Assembly (NCBI GenBank): GCA_013376985.1
Contig: JACABB010000023.1
Coordinates: 23,317-87,316, forward strand
Direction of reading: 5' to 3'
Length of the DNA stretch: 64,000 nucleotides
Source of the DNA: Bacteroidales bacterium
Lineage (GTDB): Bacteria > Bacteroidota > Bacteroidia > Bacteroidales > Tenuifilaceae
Shown here: piece after piece, positions 45,361-55,001 of the stretch
Position numbering within the stretch: position 1 is the first letter of the stretch
How the letters are laid out: each line of letters starts with the position of its first letter
Translations under genes and position numbers: made by a program
The notes under the pieces: model-generated
What the model saw: only the letters and a program-made list of their open reading frames with translations
Told to the model about the DNA's origin: nothing
Databases searched by the model: none

Positions 45361-46765
45361 AAATTCTTAACGTATGTTTAATAAAGGCATTTTGAAGTTC
45401 TTTTATTGTTGAATTAAACAAATTGTTTGCTTTAGTAAAATTGTTATTACGAATTTCATAATTAATTCTATTGTCAAATACCTCTTTTAATCTTTCTTCG
45501 CTTATTATATAACGACCACTTAAAGAAAACATTGTAGAGAGAAATATTCTTGATGCTTCTGATATTTGTCGTTCAAAAGAATGTTTCCATATCTTTTCAG
45601 GATAGTCTAAAAAATTAATAATTAATTTTTCATAAGATATTTCATGTTCAATTCTGTCAGTATCAGTAAAAAATTCAATAATCCGTGGATTGTAATTCCT
45701 GTGCTTAATAACTTTCCAATAGAATTCATTTTTAAAGAAAGTCTTTTTTAAATCATCTGTAAGATTTGAAAAATAGATATGATTGTATAATATTTTTGCC
45801 TTTTCTAGTTTACTATAGTCTTCAATTTTTACTTCGTATTTAGCAATATCTATTTTAGAGTTATCTAATTTTTCCGAATTCTCTTTTGCTTGATTAAGAA
45901 GAGTAGTTCTACAAGTTAAAATTAATCTTTTTTGCTTATCTTTTTTTACTCTTTCAATGAAATTTACTATTAATGTATCAACATTCCTTGAACTCTTTAA
46001 ATCTAATGTTGTTGAGCCTAAAAAATCGTCAAAATAAAATAATTGTTTTTTTTCTTGTCCGTATGCATCATCAGCTTCCTTAATATCTGTAACATAAACT
46101 AATTCAAAATCTTTTGCTAACAATTGATATGTTAACATATTTGCAAGTATGGTTTTACCAATTCCCGGTGCTCCTGTTATTAATATGAAATGTTTTAAAT
46201 TTAAAATATTTACTGCTTTATCATACTCTTTGTTTGCAACAAAAATTCTAATTTTCTCAACAATTTCTGATTCTGCAAACTCTGAACGTCCCTTTATCCC
46301 ATTCTTTAATACTCTATTAAGGACAATTGTACTTGAAAGCCAAAGTTTATAATACTTTTCTTCTATTTCTGGAAATTCACTAATAAGACTATTAATGTTT
46401 TCTTTACCATAAATATCACTAGTTGATACTATATAAGGGGATAAAATATCTTTAATCTTTTCCTTTTCTATTGGATTTAATGGCAGTGAAGTAACAATAA
46501 TATATCTTTCAGGGTTGAGCTTCGATATTTTCTCTAACTCTTCGTTCTTTAAGACTGATATTAAATTTGAAAATTTTGAACCTCTATAATGTTTTACTTG
46601 AACAATTATTTTGTTTTCATTTTCCGTTGTTGAATATCTTAAATCAATGCCTTTGTCTTTTCCAATCTTAAATGATTGAAAATACATTTGAAGTTTCTTG
46701 GAAAGTAAATCTCTCGCTAATTCTTCAAAGTCCTTGTCATTCAATGTTGAAAAATCGTAATTCAT
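45320..46765 (-). pseudogene. Mrr-like nuclease plus nSTAND3 NTPase, N-terminal part of a frameshifted gene
   Basis: A 481-residue frame. Residues 1-110 form a restriction-endonuclease-like domain: FEELARDLLSK, GKDKGIDLRYS with Asp41, and IIVQVKHYRG with Gln56-x-Lys58, the Mrr variant of the PD-(D/E)xK core. Residues about 190-470 are a STAND-type NTPase (nSTAND3): Walker A GAPGIGKT (198-205), Walker B FYFDDFLG (243-250), and a sensor LTCRTTLL (283-290). The frame then shifts at a run of five T in the mRNA (see the 44458-45360 entry). Nuclease-STAND fusions are typical of NLR-like anti-phage effectors such as Avs. The build is compact, with no long repeat sensor. Confidence 0.82.
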
Positions 46766-46908
46766 CTATTAATTTGGTTATTGTTTTTTGAATTGCTTAC
46801 AACTCATTTATCTAGTTTTTTCAAACCCATAAACCCAAAATGGATACCTAGCTCTAATCCCCCCAATCCCCTTTACGAAATTATAAATAATTGTCAAACA
46901 ACCAAATA

Positions 46909-46938
46909 AAAAAGGGTTGGAAAACTCCAACCCTTTTT
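46909..46938 (-). terminator. terminator of the IDH-citrate synthase-TPR operon
   Basis: AAAAAGGGTTGGA (46909-46921) and TCCAACCCTTTTT (46926-46938) form a perfect 13-bp stem with a 4-nt loop, flanked by A and T runs so that it could act in both directions. It lies just after the stop codon of the TPR gene on the minus strand. Confidence 0.85.
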
Positions 46939-46958
46939 CGTTATAGAGGTTTGTGATA

Positions 46959-47633
46959 CTATAAATCCATAAGGAATTCGTACATCTCCGAGGCGTTTTT
47001 GTTTTCGGGGTCGAGTTCCATGGCTCTTTTGAAATGAACTTTGGCCTTTTCGTAGTTGAAGTTTTTCATGTAGGTGCGGCCTAAGTGGTACAGCGCAGAG
47101 ATGTGCTGATCGCAGGTGGAGCAGCTGCTCAAAAGCTTCTCGAAATGATCAATAGCCTCATCGTACTTTCCCGCCGATTTTAGAGCCACGCCCATATAGT
47201 AGTTGGCCATTTGCGTTTCGGGGCAGTATTCAAGTAGTTTCCTATACGATTCAATGCTCTGCTCCTCCTTGCCTAGGTGGTAGTAGCTTAATCCTAACCA
47301 CAAGTAAGTCATTGGCAGGTATTTACCTGATTGAATAATTTTGTTCAATACCTCCGTTGCTTCGGTAAAAAGGGTGGAACGGTATAGGGCAACGCCCAAC
47401 CTATACAAAACATAAGGGCTGTTGGGCTTAATATCGAGAACCCTTTTATAGCAACTTATTGATTTACCCATCTCGCCAAGTATGTAGTAAATATTGGCCA
47501 ATTCCATCAAAAGATGAATGTTGTTGGAGTCCTCTTTTAGGTTATTCTCAAACTGATCCGCTGATTCTTTTAAATTACCTTCGAGTAATAAATCGTATGC
47601 TTTCTCGAGTCGTTTATCTAAATATTGGTTCAT
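46959..47633 (-). CDS. tetratricopeptide-repeat protein
   Basis: A 224-residue soluble protein composed of about six TPRs (for example NIHLLMELANIYYILGEMGKSISCYKRVLDIKPNSPYVLYRLGVALYRS and YHLGRTYMKNFNYEKAKVHFKRAMELDPENK). There is no signal peptide, so it acts in the cytoplasm as a protein-binding scaffold. It follows citrate synthase by 17 nt, inside the same operon, and is the last gene before a strong terminator. Its role in that operon is not known. Confidence 0.82.
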   Translation of the reverse strand: MNQYLDKRLEKAYDLLLEGNLKESADQFENNLKEDSNNIHLLMELANIYYILGEMGKSISCYKRVLDIKPNSPYVLYRLGVALYRSTLFTEATEVLNKIIQSGKYLPMTYLWLGLSYYHLGKEEQSIESYRKLLEYCPETQMANYYMGVALKSAGKYDEAIDHFEKLLSSCSTCDQHISALYHLGRTYMKNFNYEKAKVHFKRAMELDPENKNASEMYEFLMDL

Positions 47634-47650
47634 AGTTTTTGTATGTTAGA

Positions 47651-49021
47651 TTAGGTTAGTTCATGACGATTAGCAATTGGAATATACTCCTGTTTCCCGA
47701 AAACGCTCTTGAATGCAGGGCGTATAATTCGTTTTCCAGAGAATGTTAACTCCTCGATACGATGGGTACACCACCCAGCAATCCTTGCCATTGCAAAAAG
47801 AGGTGTGAATAGCTCTTTGGGTATATCGATACAGGAATATACAAAGCCTGAGTAAAAATCAACATTAATACACACAACCTTAGTTGATTGTTCGCCCTTG
47901 AATATTCTAAACACCTCCGGGGTAATACTATCGACCAGTTCGTAGAGTTGGAATTCGTCTAACCTGTTTTTCTCAATTGCCAACTCCCTTGCTTTCTCCC
48001 TTAGAAGTGCTGCACGAGGATCGGAGATTGTGTAAACAGCATGGCCTATGCCATATATCTTGCCTGTTTTATCGAATGCCTGCTTGTTCAATATCTTCAA
48101 AAGGTACTGCTCAACCTCTTTAGTGTCTTTCCAATTAGTTACATTCAATTTTATATTATCCATCATGTCCAAAACCTTAAGGTTGGCACCACCGTGTAAA
48201 GGCCCTTTTAATGAACCAATTGCCGATGTAACAGCTGAGTAGATATCCGTTTCGCTGGAGCTGGTTACTCTCATTGTAAAGGTTGAGTTATTCCCCCCAC
48301 CGTGCTCGGCATGAAGAACAAGTGCTAGGTCGAGCAAATCCGCTTCAAGCTTGGTATACCGTGAGCATTCCCCTTTTACCATGTAAAGGAAGTTCTCGGC
48401 AACGGTAAGGTCTTCGCGGGGATATCGGATAGATAGCGTTTTCCCTTGGTAAGCATGGCTAAACGCCTGATATGAATATGCAATAATCGATGGAAATTTT
48501 GCAATGATATTCAGGGTTTGAGTAATCATGTTGGGGAGTGAGATATTATCGGCCTCGTCATCGAGAATGTAAAGCCCAAGAACAGAACGAGCTAGCATGT
48601 TGAGTACATCTTTCCCTTTCATCGAAAGAATCATATCCTTAATAAACGAGTCGGGGAGCGATCGGAGATGAGCCATGTGAGCGGAAAACTTCTTTAGCTC
48701 CTCCTTGTTCGGGAGTTTTCCCGTAAGTAGAAGGAATACAGTCTCATCGAATCCATGGCGATCGTCTTTCTGAAATCCTTGAGTTATTTCCTCAATATCA
48801 ATCCCTCTATAAAGTAACCTTCCAGGGATAGCCACAACCTTATCATTCTCCTTCTTATACCCTACAACATCTCCAATATTGGTTAATCCGGCTAATACAC
48901 CTGTACCATCTTTATTCCTAAGACCTCTTTTGACATCGTACTTGTCGAAAAGCTCTGAATCAATTTTACATGATTGTTTAATTGAATCGCTTAATTGAGA
49001 TAAAAACTTTGTGTCGTCCAT
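47651..49021 (-). CDS. gltA: citrate synthase
   Basis: A 456-residue citrate synthase of the long Bacteroidota type. LYRGIDIEEIT marks the N-terminal helical region. The catalytic segments are HAEHGGGNNSTFTMRVTSSSETDIYSAVTSAIGSLKGPLHGGAN (first active-site His), GIGHAVYTISDPRAALLREKA (second His) and NVDFYSGFVYSC (active-site Asp). It condenses oxaloacetate and acetyl-CoA. A methylcitrate synthase activity cannot be excluded by sequence, but its place 18 nt after isocitrate dehydrogenase and next to aconitase argues for the TCA role. Confidence 0.93.
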   Translation of the reverse strand: MDDTKFLSQLSDSIKQSCKIDSELFDKYDVKRGLRNKDGTGVLAGLTNIGDVVGYKKENDKVVAIPGRLLYRGIDIEEITQGFQKDDRHGFDETVFLLLTGKLPNKEELKKFSAHMAHLRSLPDSFIKDMILSMKGKDVLNMLARSVLGLYILDDEADNISLPNMITQTLNIIAKFPSIIAYSYQAFSHAYQGKTLSIRYPREDLTVAENFLYMVKGECSRYTKLEADLLDLALVLHAEHGGGNNSTFTMRVTSSSETDIYSAVTSAIGSLKGPLHGGANLKVLDMMDNIKLNVTNWKDTKEVEQYLLKILNKQAFDKTGKIYGIGHAVYTISDPRAALLREKARELAIEKNRLDEFQLYELVDSITPEVFRIFKGEQSTKVVCINVDFYSGFVYSCIDIPKELFTPLFAMARIAGWCTHRIEELTFSGKRIIRPAFKSVFGKQEYIPIANRHELT

Positions 49022-49039
49022 AGTACAAGAATTTGAATG

Positions 49040-50311
49040 TTATGATTTGATATAAAATATAATAGCGTCTGCAAATTCAGAGGTTTTAAGCAGGGTAGCA
49101 TTATCCATTAATCTATGAAAATCGTAGGTAACTTTTTTGCTTAGGATTGCTTGTTCGAGTCCGCTATAAATTTTCTGAGCAACCTCATCCCATCCAAGGT
49201 ATTCGAACATCAGCGCACCTGAAAGGACTACTGATCCTGGGTTTACTTTATCCTGATCGGCATATTTTGGGGCAGTTCCGTGGGTTGCCTCAAATATTGC
49301 ATGACCCGTTTCGAAGTTGATGTTTGCACCCGGTGCAATTCCAATACCACCAACTATTGCGGCAAGGGCATCGGAGATGTAATCGCCATTGAGATTTAGC
49401 GTGGCAATAACAGAATATTCTGCAGGTCGGGTAAGGATTTGCTGTAGGAAGGCATCGGCAATAACATCTTTTACTATCACTTTGCCAGCGGTTTCGGCTT
49501 GTTTTAGCGCATCATTAGCGGCTGTTTCGCCTTTTACTTCGGCAATTTTTTTATGTTGATTCCATGTAAATACCTTATCGGCAAATTCTCTTTCGGCAAG
49601 CGCATAACCCCATTTCATGAAAGCCCCTTCGGTGTATTTCATGATATTTCCCTTGTGAACAAGGGTTACAGAAGGTAGTTTTTTGTTGATGGCGAATTTT
49701 ATTGCCTGCCGAACTAATCTCTCAGTTCCCTCAAGCGATACTGGCTTTATCCCAATTGATGCGGTTAAGGGAAATCGGATCGATTTTACCTTCATCTCAT
49801 CAAGCAGAAATTTCTTTATCTTTTCGGTCTCGGGAGTGCCATGCATGTACTCAATTCCAGCATAAATATCTTCCGTATTCTCTCTGAAAATATGCATGTT
49901 TACAAATTCAGGATGTTTTACAGGGCTAGGAACTCCTGCAAAATACCGAACTGGCCTGTAGCAGGTGTACAAATCCAATTCCTGACGCAGGGCAACATTC
50001 AACGAGCGCATTCCACCACCAATAGGCGTTGTTAATGGCCCTTTGATACCAACCAAATACTCCTTAAAATCGGATAAAGTCTCTTCTGGTAACCAGCTTC
50101 CAGTTTTATTGAAAGCCTTTTCGCCAGCAAGAACCTCTCTCCACATTATCTTCTTTTTCCCTTTGTACACCTTTTCAACAGCAGCATCGAATATTCGCAC
50201 GGATGCTTTCCAAATATCTGGCCCTGTTCCATCCCCCTCAATAAAAGGGATTATTGGGAAATCGGGAACAATCAGTTTACCATTCTCTATTCTTATTTTT
50301 TCTGCTTGCAT
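49040..50311 (-). CDS. icd: NADP-dependent isocitrate dehydrogenase
   Basis: A 423-residue protein close in sequence to the E. coli enzyme. [35 protein letters not shown] carries the substrate-binding serine and arginines, [24 protein letters not shown] the metal-binding aspartates, and [17 protein letters not shown] the coenzyme loop, where lysine-tyrosine indicates NADP rather than NAD. It oxidises isocitrate to 2-oxoglutarate. Citrate synthase begins 18 nt downstream. The 385-bp gap upstream holds a cluster of palindromes. Confidence 0.95.
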   Translation of the reverse strand: MQAEKIRIENGKLIVPDFPIIPFIEGDGTGPDIWKASVRIFDAAVEKVYKGKKKIMWREVLAGEKAFNKTGSWLPEETLSDFKEYLVGIKGPLTTPIGGGMRSLNVALRQELDLYTCYRPVRYFAGVPSPVKHPEFVNMHIFRENTEDIYAGIEYMHGTPETEKIKKFLLDEMKVKSIRFPLTASIGIKPVSLEGTERLVRQAIKFAINKKLPSVTLVHKGNIMKYTEGAFMKWGYALAEREFADKVFTWNQHKKIAEVKGETAANDALKQAETAGKVIVKDVIADAFLQQILTRPAEYSVIATLNLNGDYISDALAAIVGGIGIAPGANINFETGHAIFEATHGTAPKYADQDKVNPGSVVLSGALMFEYLGWDEVAQKIYSGLEQAILSKKVTYDFHRLMDNATLLKTSEFADAIIFYIKS

Positions 50312-50458
50312 GGGGTATGGATATTTAATTTTTCAACTTTAGTTGCTAGCAATTTTTATTATAAAGATTTAAGAAGTTTTATAATATTAATTGTCATCGT
50401 TTTAAACATCAATTTTAATACGTTTTTATTTCAAAAATCCTAATTCAAAGTCGTTTAC

Positions 50459-50630
50459 CTAAGCCCGAAGGGCTTGAATATGAATAGCCTCCGGTAACAC
50501 CGGAGGTGGCAAATCTATTGGTTACCAACCCTGAAAGGGTTGAATATTTAACTTTAGTGCAACATTCAACCCTTTCAGGGTTGGATTATTATCCTTTATC
50601 AACTCCCCCAATTTCATTGGGGGCTATTCA
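50459..50630. repeat. cluster of four short palindromes
   Basis: In order: AAGCCCGAAGGGCTT (50461), CCTCCGGTAACACCGGAGG (50489), AACCCTGAAAGGGTTGAAT facing ATTCAACCCTTTCAGGGTT (50526-50582), and CCCCCAATTTCATTGGGGG (50605). They occupy most of the 385-bp gap between aconitase and isocitrate dehydrogenase genes, which has no coding frame. This resembles the composite palindromic spacers of Bacteroidota genomes. Confidence 0.7.
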
Positions 50631-50696
50631 AATTCAAGTCCTATCAGACTTGTAGTTTATCTAAATGATATTGAATCCTAATTCGATATTCGTTAT

Positions 50697-52967
50697 TCAT
50701 CTCTTTTCACTTGCCTCCCTTATCAAATTCAAAGCACTACCAGCCTTAAACCATTCAATTTGCGATTCGTTGTAGGTGTGGTTAACAAGGATATTATCCT
50801 GCTTTCCATCCGAGTGGTTTAAGACAATTTTGAGCTGATTTCCTTCCGAGAAGTTGGCTAAGCCAGTAATATCGAGCCTATCACCTTCCTGAATTTTATT
50901 GTAATCATCCTTGTTGGAGAATGTGAGGGCAAGAACACCCTGTTTTTTCAGGTTTGTTTCGTGGATTCGGGCAAACGATTTCACTAGCACCGCTTTAACA
51001 TTTAAAAATCGGGGCTCCATTGCAGCGTGCTCTCTCGACGATCCTTCTCCAAAATTCTCCTCGCCCACTACAACGGAACCTAGACCCGATTCTTTATAAT
51101 ATCTAGCAACATGAGGCACTGCCTCATATTTCCCTGAAATCTGATTTAGAATGCTATTCGTTTGATCATTAAATGAATTTACTGCGCCAATCATGTAGTT
51201 ATTCGAAATATTATCGAGATGTCCCCTGTATTTTAGCCAAACTCCTGCCATTGATATATGATCGGTAGTGCATTTCCCTTTGGCCTTGATTAGCAATGGC
51301 ATACCTGTATAGTCCTTCCCATCCCATTTCCGGAATGGTTCGAGAGCCTGTAAACGCTCAGAATTTGGATCGATTTTTATTGATATATTACTCTTATCCT
51401 TTGCAGGATTTTGAAATCCACTGTTGATATTTCCGAATCCTTGAGGGGGAAGTTCAAACCCTTTGGGTTCGTTTAATTTAACCTCTTCACCCTCGGAATT
51501 AGTTAGGGTGTCGGTTAGCGGATTGAATGTTAAATCCCCTGCAATTGCAAGCGCAGTCACTATTTCGGGCGATGCAACAAACGCATGGGTGTTGGGATTT
51601 CCATCGGTACGTTTTGCGAAGTTCCTGTTGAAAGAGTGTATTACGGTGTTTACCTGTTTTTTATCAGCACCTTCCCTATCCCATTGTCCAATACAAGGAC
51701 CACAGGCGTTTGCGAAGAGTTTACCGCCTATTCTTTCGAATGTGTTAATAAAACCATCGCGAACTGCGATAGATCGAATTTGTTCTGAACCTGGGGTGAT
51801 TGTAAATCCTGATTTTGCCATCAACTTTTTTGTTATAGCATCCCGTGCTATTGATGCAGCGCGAGAAAGATCTTCGTATGATGAGTTAGTACACGATCCT
51901 ATAAGCCCATACTCAATTTTTGTAGGCCAGCCATTCTTTTCAGCAACCTCTTTCATCTTGGATATTGGGGTTGCCAAATCGGGTGTGAAGGGACCATTTA
52001 TGTAAGGCTCTAACTTAGAAAGGTTTATTTCGATAAGCTGGTTAAAGTATTTTTCGGGATTGGCGTAAACCTCTGGATCTGCTGTTAGATGCTGTTTGAT
52101 ATTCCCTGCCATATCCGCAACCTCTTTACGACCTGTTGATACTAGGCATTTGGACATTGCCTCATCGTACCCAAATATTGAGCAAGTTGCACCAACCTCG
52201 GCACCCATATTGCATATTGTGGCTTTGCCTGTGCATGAAAGCGATTCAGCACCCTCGCCGAAGTATTCAATAATACATCCTGTTCCGCCTTTAACTGTGA
52301 GGATTCCAGCAACTTTTAGTATAATATCTTTAGCGGCAGCCCACCCATTCAATCGCCCGGTTAGCTTAACTCCTATAAGGTTTGGGAATTTGAGTTCCCA
52401 TCCCATACCCGACATTACATCAACGGCATCGGCTCCGCCAACACCAATTGCAATCATTCCCAATCCGCCTGCATTAACGGTATGCGAATCGGTGCCAATC
52501 ATCATTCCGCCAGGGAATGCGTAGTTTTCTAAAACAATTTGGTGAATTATGCCTGCACCGGGTTTCCAAAAGCCAATGTCGTACTTATCGCAAATTGTGC
52601 TAAGAAAATCGTAAACTTCTTTATTGGTAACATTTGCGGTGTTTAAATCGGCAGCAGAACCATCTTTTGCCATAATTAAATGGTCGCAATGAACGGATGT
52701 TGGCACTGCGCTTTGATTTTTTCCTGCCATTATAAATTGGAGCAGTGCCATTTGTGCCGTAGCATCCTGCATGGCAACTCTATCGGGAGCAAATTCTACA
52801 TAATCAATTCCTCTCTTTAAAGGATGATAGTTGCCCTTTGCATATAAATGGCTATAGAGGATCTTCTCGCTCAAAGTTAAAGGTCTACCAAGATCTTTCT
52901 TGATTTTTGAGATTATGAGGGGTAGTCCGTCATAAAATGATTTTATCATCTGTAGGTCGAAAATCAT
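50697..52967 (-). CDS. acn: aconitate hydratase (mitochondrial type)
   Basis: A 756-residue aconitase of the single-chain mitochondrial-like class. [27 protein letters not shown] is the family signature, with Asp-Ser-His in the active site. The [4Fe-4S] ligands are the cysteine in [13 protein letters not shown] and the pair in ACGPCIGQW. The swivelling C-terminal domain carries [15 protein letters not shown], with the catalytic serine. It isomerises citrate to isocitrate. It is on the same strand as isocitrate dehydrogenase and citrate synthase, so the three genes cover citrate formation to 2-oxoglutarate. Confidence 0.95.
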   Translation of the reverse strand: MIFDLQMIKSFYDGLPLIISKIKKDLGRPLTLSEKILYSHLYAKGNYHPLKRGIDYVEFAPDRVAMQDATAQMALLQFIMAGKNQSAVPTSVHCDHLIMAKDGSAADLNTANVTNKEVYDFLSTICDKYDIGFWKPGAGIIHQIVLENYAFPGGMMIGTDSHTVNAGGLGMIAIGVGGADAVDVMSGMGWELKFPNLIGVKLTGRLNGWAAAKDIILKVAGILTVKGGTGCIIEYFGEGAESLSCTGKATICNMGAEVGATCSIFGYDEAMSKCLVSTGRKEVADMAGNIKQHLTADPEVYANPEKYFNQLIEINLSKLEPYINGPFTPDLATPISKMKEVAEKNGWPTKIEYGLIGSCTNSSYEDLSRAASIARDAITKKLMAKSGFTITPGSEQIRSIAVRDGFINTFERIGGKLFANACGPCIGQWDREGADKKQVNTVIHSFNRNFAKRTDGNPNTHAFVASPEIVTALAIAGDLTFNPLTDTLTNSEGEEVKLNEPKGFELPPQGFGNINSGFQNPAKDKSNISIKIDPNSERLQALEPFRKWDGKDYTGMPLLIKAKGKCTTDHISMAGVWLKYRGHLDNISNNYMIGAVNSFNDQTNSILNQISGKYEAVPHVARYYKESGLGSVVVGEENFGEGSSREHAAMEPRFLNVKAVLVKSFARIHETNLKKQGVLALTFSNKDDYNKIQEGDRLDITGLANFSEGNQLKIVLNHSDGKQDNILVNHTYNESQIEWFKAGSALNLIREASEKR

Positions 52968-53118
52968 AGTATGTTTTTTATTGATGAAAAATGTTTTACC
53001 AAGGCATCACTGAAAGACCTTGTATGTGTTATAAAACATCAAGAAAGGCGTTTTGTTTACTATTCAACAAGAAAAAGCTGCTCGTTTTTAGCTAAAAATA
53101 TATCCGTTCGATGTAATA

Positions 53119-53187
53119 TGTCATCCTGAGCGGAGCGAAGGATCTAATTACCTATAAAACAGATGCTTCACTTCGCTCAGCATGACA
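53119..53187. repeat. dispersed palindrome TGTCATCCTGAGCGGAGCG, copy 1
   Basis: The left arm, TGTCATCCTGAGCGGAGCGA, pairs with the right arm ending CTTCGCTCAGCATGACA. The same unit, with the same GATCTAATTAC spacer start, is at 63544-63612. It lies in the 361-bp gap between mqo and aconitase. Confidence 0.75.
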
Positions 53188-53266
53188 AAGCAACAATCTA
53201 TTGTTATGCTTAAAATCAAGATGTTATACTTAGATCTAATTCGCGTTAAAAATCCTTTTTGGGAAA

Positions 53267-53311
53267 ATATCATTCCAAGAGGTGTATTTTGATCACCTCG
53301 GGGAATGATAT
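53267..53311 (-). terminator. hairpin terminator after mqo
   Basis: ATATCATTCC (53267-53276) pairs with GGAATGATAT (53302-53311) and, inside it, AGGTG (53280-53284) with CACCT (53294-53298), giving a long near-perfect hairpin 18 nt beyond the mqo stop. On the minus strand it is followed by TTTTCCC, a short T run. Confidence 0.7.
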
Positions 53312-53328
53312 ACTATTCTTAATTTAAC

Positions 53329-54651
53329 CTACAATACAAGATCTTTCTCGAATTGATCCTTGTCAAACTTGTATTTATTTCCAAGAAAATCCATCAATTT
53401 TAACGTGTCCTCAAATGCATTCCCTAAACAGGTTGATGCACCGGGCGAAGGGGTAATATTGAAGATGATATTTTCGCCAACTATCTTGGCCTCGCCCATT
53501 TCGAGTTTTTTGGTGGTATTATTAATTATCTGAGGTCTTGTTCCACCAATACCTTTAGCAAAATTTATTTCTTCTAATTTGATATTGGGAACAATCTTCT
53601 TAATCTCTTTTAGGAATGCGCGTTTACCAATGGATGGGAGATCGTAAATAACATTTTTTAAAAGATAGTTGAAAATCACCCTATCGAAGGTAATGTTCAG
53701 AATGCTAATTATCGGTTTAATGCCAACGCCAAATGTTTTCCAGTATTCAAAAAAGGTTGAGTTATTATATCTCTCAAGAAGTAGAATTGGTTTTGCGGTT
53801 GGGCCAAACCTTGTAACATTCTCATCGTGTACCTCGGGATCGCCGTGAATAGCGGCAAAAGGCAACTTTGCAACCTGCATGGTATAAACCTTTCCGTTGA
53901 GCACTTTGGGTCCAGTGTAAAAACTTCCAGACATGGAGAGTATTGAAAAATTCTTACCATAACCAAGCGATTTTGCAATCTTCAAGCTATGACTTCCGGC
54001 TGCAATTACAACGGCATTTGCCTCAAACTCGCCTTTATTGGTAAACAACTTGAAAGAATCGCCCTGCTTAACAATTTTTAAAACTTTTGTATTAAGATGA
54101 AATGATATATCTGGATTTAGCTCCTTAGCATGGTCAACAAAACAATGGCTTAACCTTCCAAAATCAACAGTATATCCATCCTCTGTGACTAGGGCTAACA
54201 GTTCCTGATTTGGATCACGTCCCTCTAAAACCCTTGGTTCAATTTTACCAATCTCCTCCTTGCCAATCATCCTAAGATTAGGAAAAAGCTGGCTAAATGT
54301 TTTATATCGTTCGCGCAAAGTATCAACCTGTTCCTTACCAACTGCTAAAACCATCTTGGGAACCTTGATAAAGTAATTACACTTACAATCACGAAATTTT
54401 TCAGTTTCCAAGTACTTCATCACCATATCGGCCATACGCTTAACCTTTTTGGCTTTCTCAAAGGTGTAGTTGGTTTCAATATCACCAAAATGAAGGGTTT
54501 GGCTATTCATTGTTGAAGCAGAATTTACCAAACCGAAATCTGAATACTTTTCAATTAACCCAATGTTTTTCACATCAGTATATTTACTTAATGTGTAAAG
54601 AAGAGCCGTTCCACTTACTCCGCCCCCTACGATTAAAACATCATGTTTCAT
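53329..54651 (-). CDS. mqo: malate:quinone oxidoreductase
   Basis: A 440-residue FAD flavoprotein. The dinucleotide-binding motif VLIVGGGVSGTALLY lies at residues about 5-19. SQTLHFGDIETNYTFEKAKKVK and the closing SPGASTCLGNAFEDT match the shorter Mqo type found in Helicobacter and Bacteroidota; LPFAAIHGDPE and GKRAFLKEIKKIVPN are also shared. It oxidises malate to oxaloacetate at the membrane and reduces menaquinone. That oxaloacetate feeds the citrate synthase encoded nearby on the same strand. A related 2-hydroxyacid oxidase is the alternative, but the segments above favour Mqo. Confidence 0.88.
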   Translation of the reverse strand: MKHDVLIVGGGVSGTALLYTLSKYTDVKNIGLIEKYSDFGLVNSASTMNSQTLHFGDIETNYTFEKAKKVKRMADMVMKYLETEKFRDCKCNYFIKVPKMVLAVGKEQVDTLRERYKTFSQLFPNLRMIGKEEIGKIEPRVLEGRDPNQELLALVTEDGYTVDFGRLSHCFVDHAKELNPDISFHLNTKVLKIVKQGDSFKLFTNKGEFEANAVVIAAGSHSLKIAKSLGYGKNFSILSMSGSFYTGPKVLNGKVYTMQVAKLPFAAIHGDPEVHDENVTRFGPTAKPILLLERYNNSTFFEYWKTFGVGIKPIISILNITFDRVIFNYLLKNVIYDLPSIGKRAFLKEIKKIVPNIKLEEINFAKGIGGTRPQIINNTTKKLEMGEAKIVGENIIFNITPSPGASTCLGNAFEDTLKLMDFLGNKYKFDKDQFEKDLVL

Positions 54652-55001
54652 AAGCTTTAAGGATAATTCAAGGTTAGTATTCTTGTTTAGAATTAAAATA
54701 TCCGCTAAGTGGATTTAAAGTAAAACATACAATAATCAAACAAAGACCTTTTGGTTTTGTTTAAGAAACTGATTAAATTTTTATAGTTTGATATACAGAC
54801 ATTGTTAATTTTCAATTCGCTTTGCCAAACGTTTCAAAAATGCGACACATTATAATTGTTTAAATTTTTATATTACAAATTAAACAGACTTCGATTGTTT
54901 AGAATTTATTTTTCCTCCCGTCAATTTTATTAGGAAAATCCTATGAAGATTGAACAATTTCAAATATTATTGTAACATATTTGAAATTTAAACAAAACAC
55001 T
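54652..55001. other. divergent intergenic region, mqo to acyl-CoA dehydrogenase
   Basis: 350 bp of AT-rich DNA with no frame I would support. A small palindrome TTAGGAAAATCCTA lies near 54930. I find no full TTG-N19-TAnnTTTG pair in either direction. Confidence 0.5.

Noticed and set aside
51463..52005. 180-residue plus-strand frame inside aconitase
   Set aside because: Fully antisense to a well-supported aconitase gene; composition (Ser, Pro, Ile rich) is that of a shadow frame and no domain is seen.
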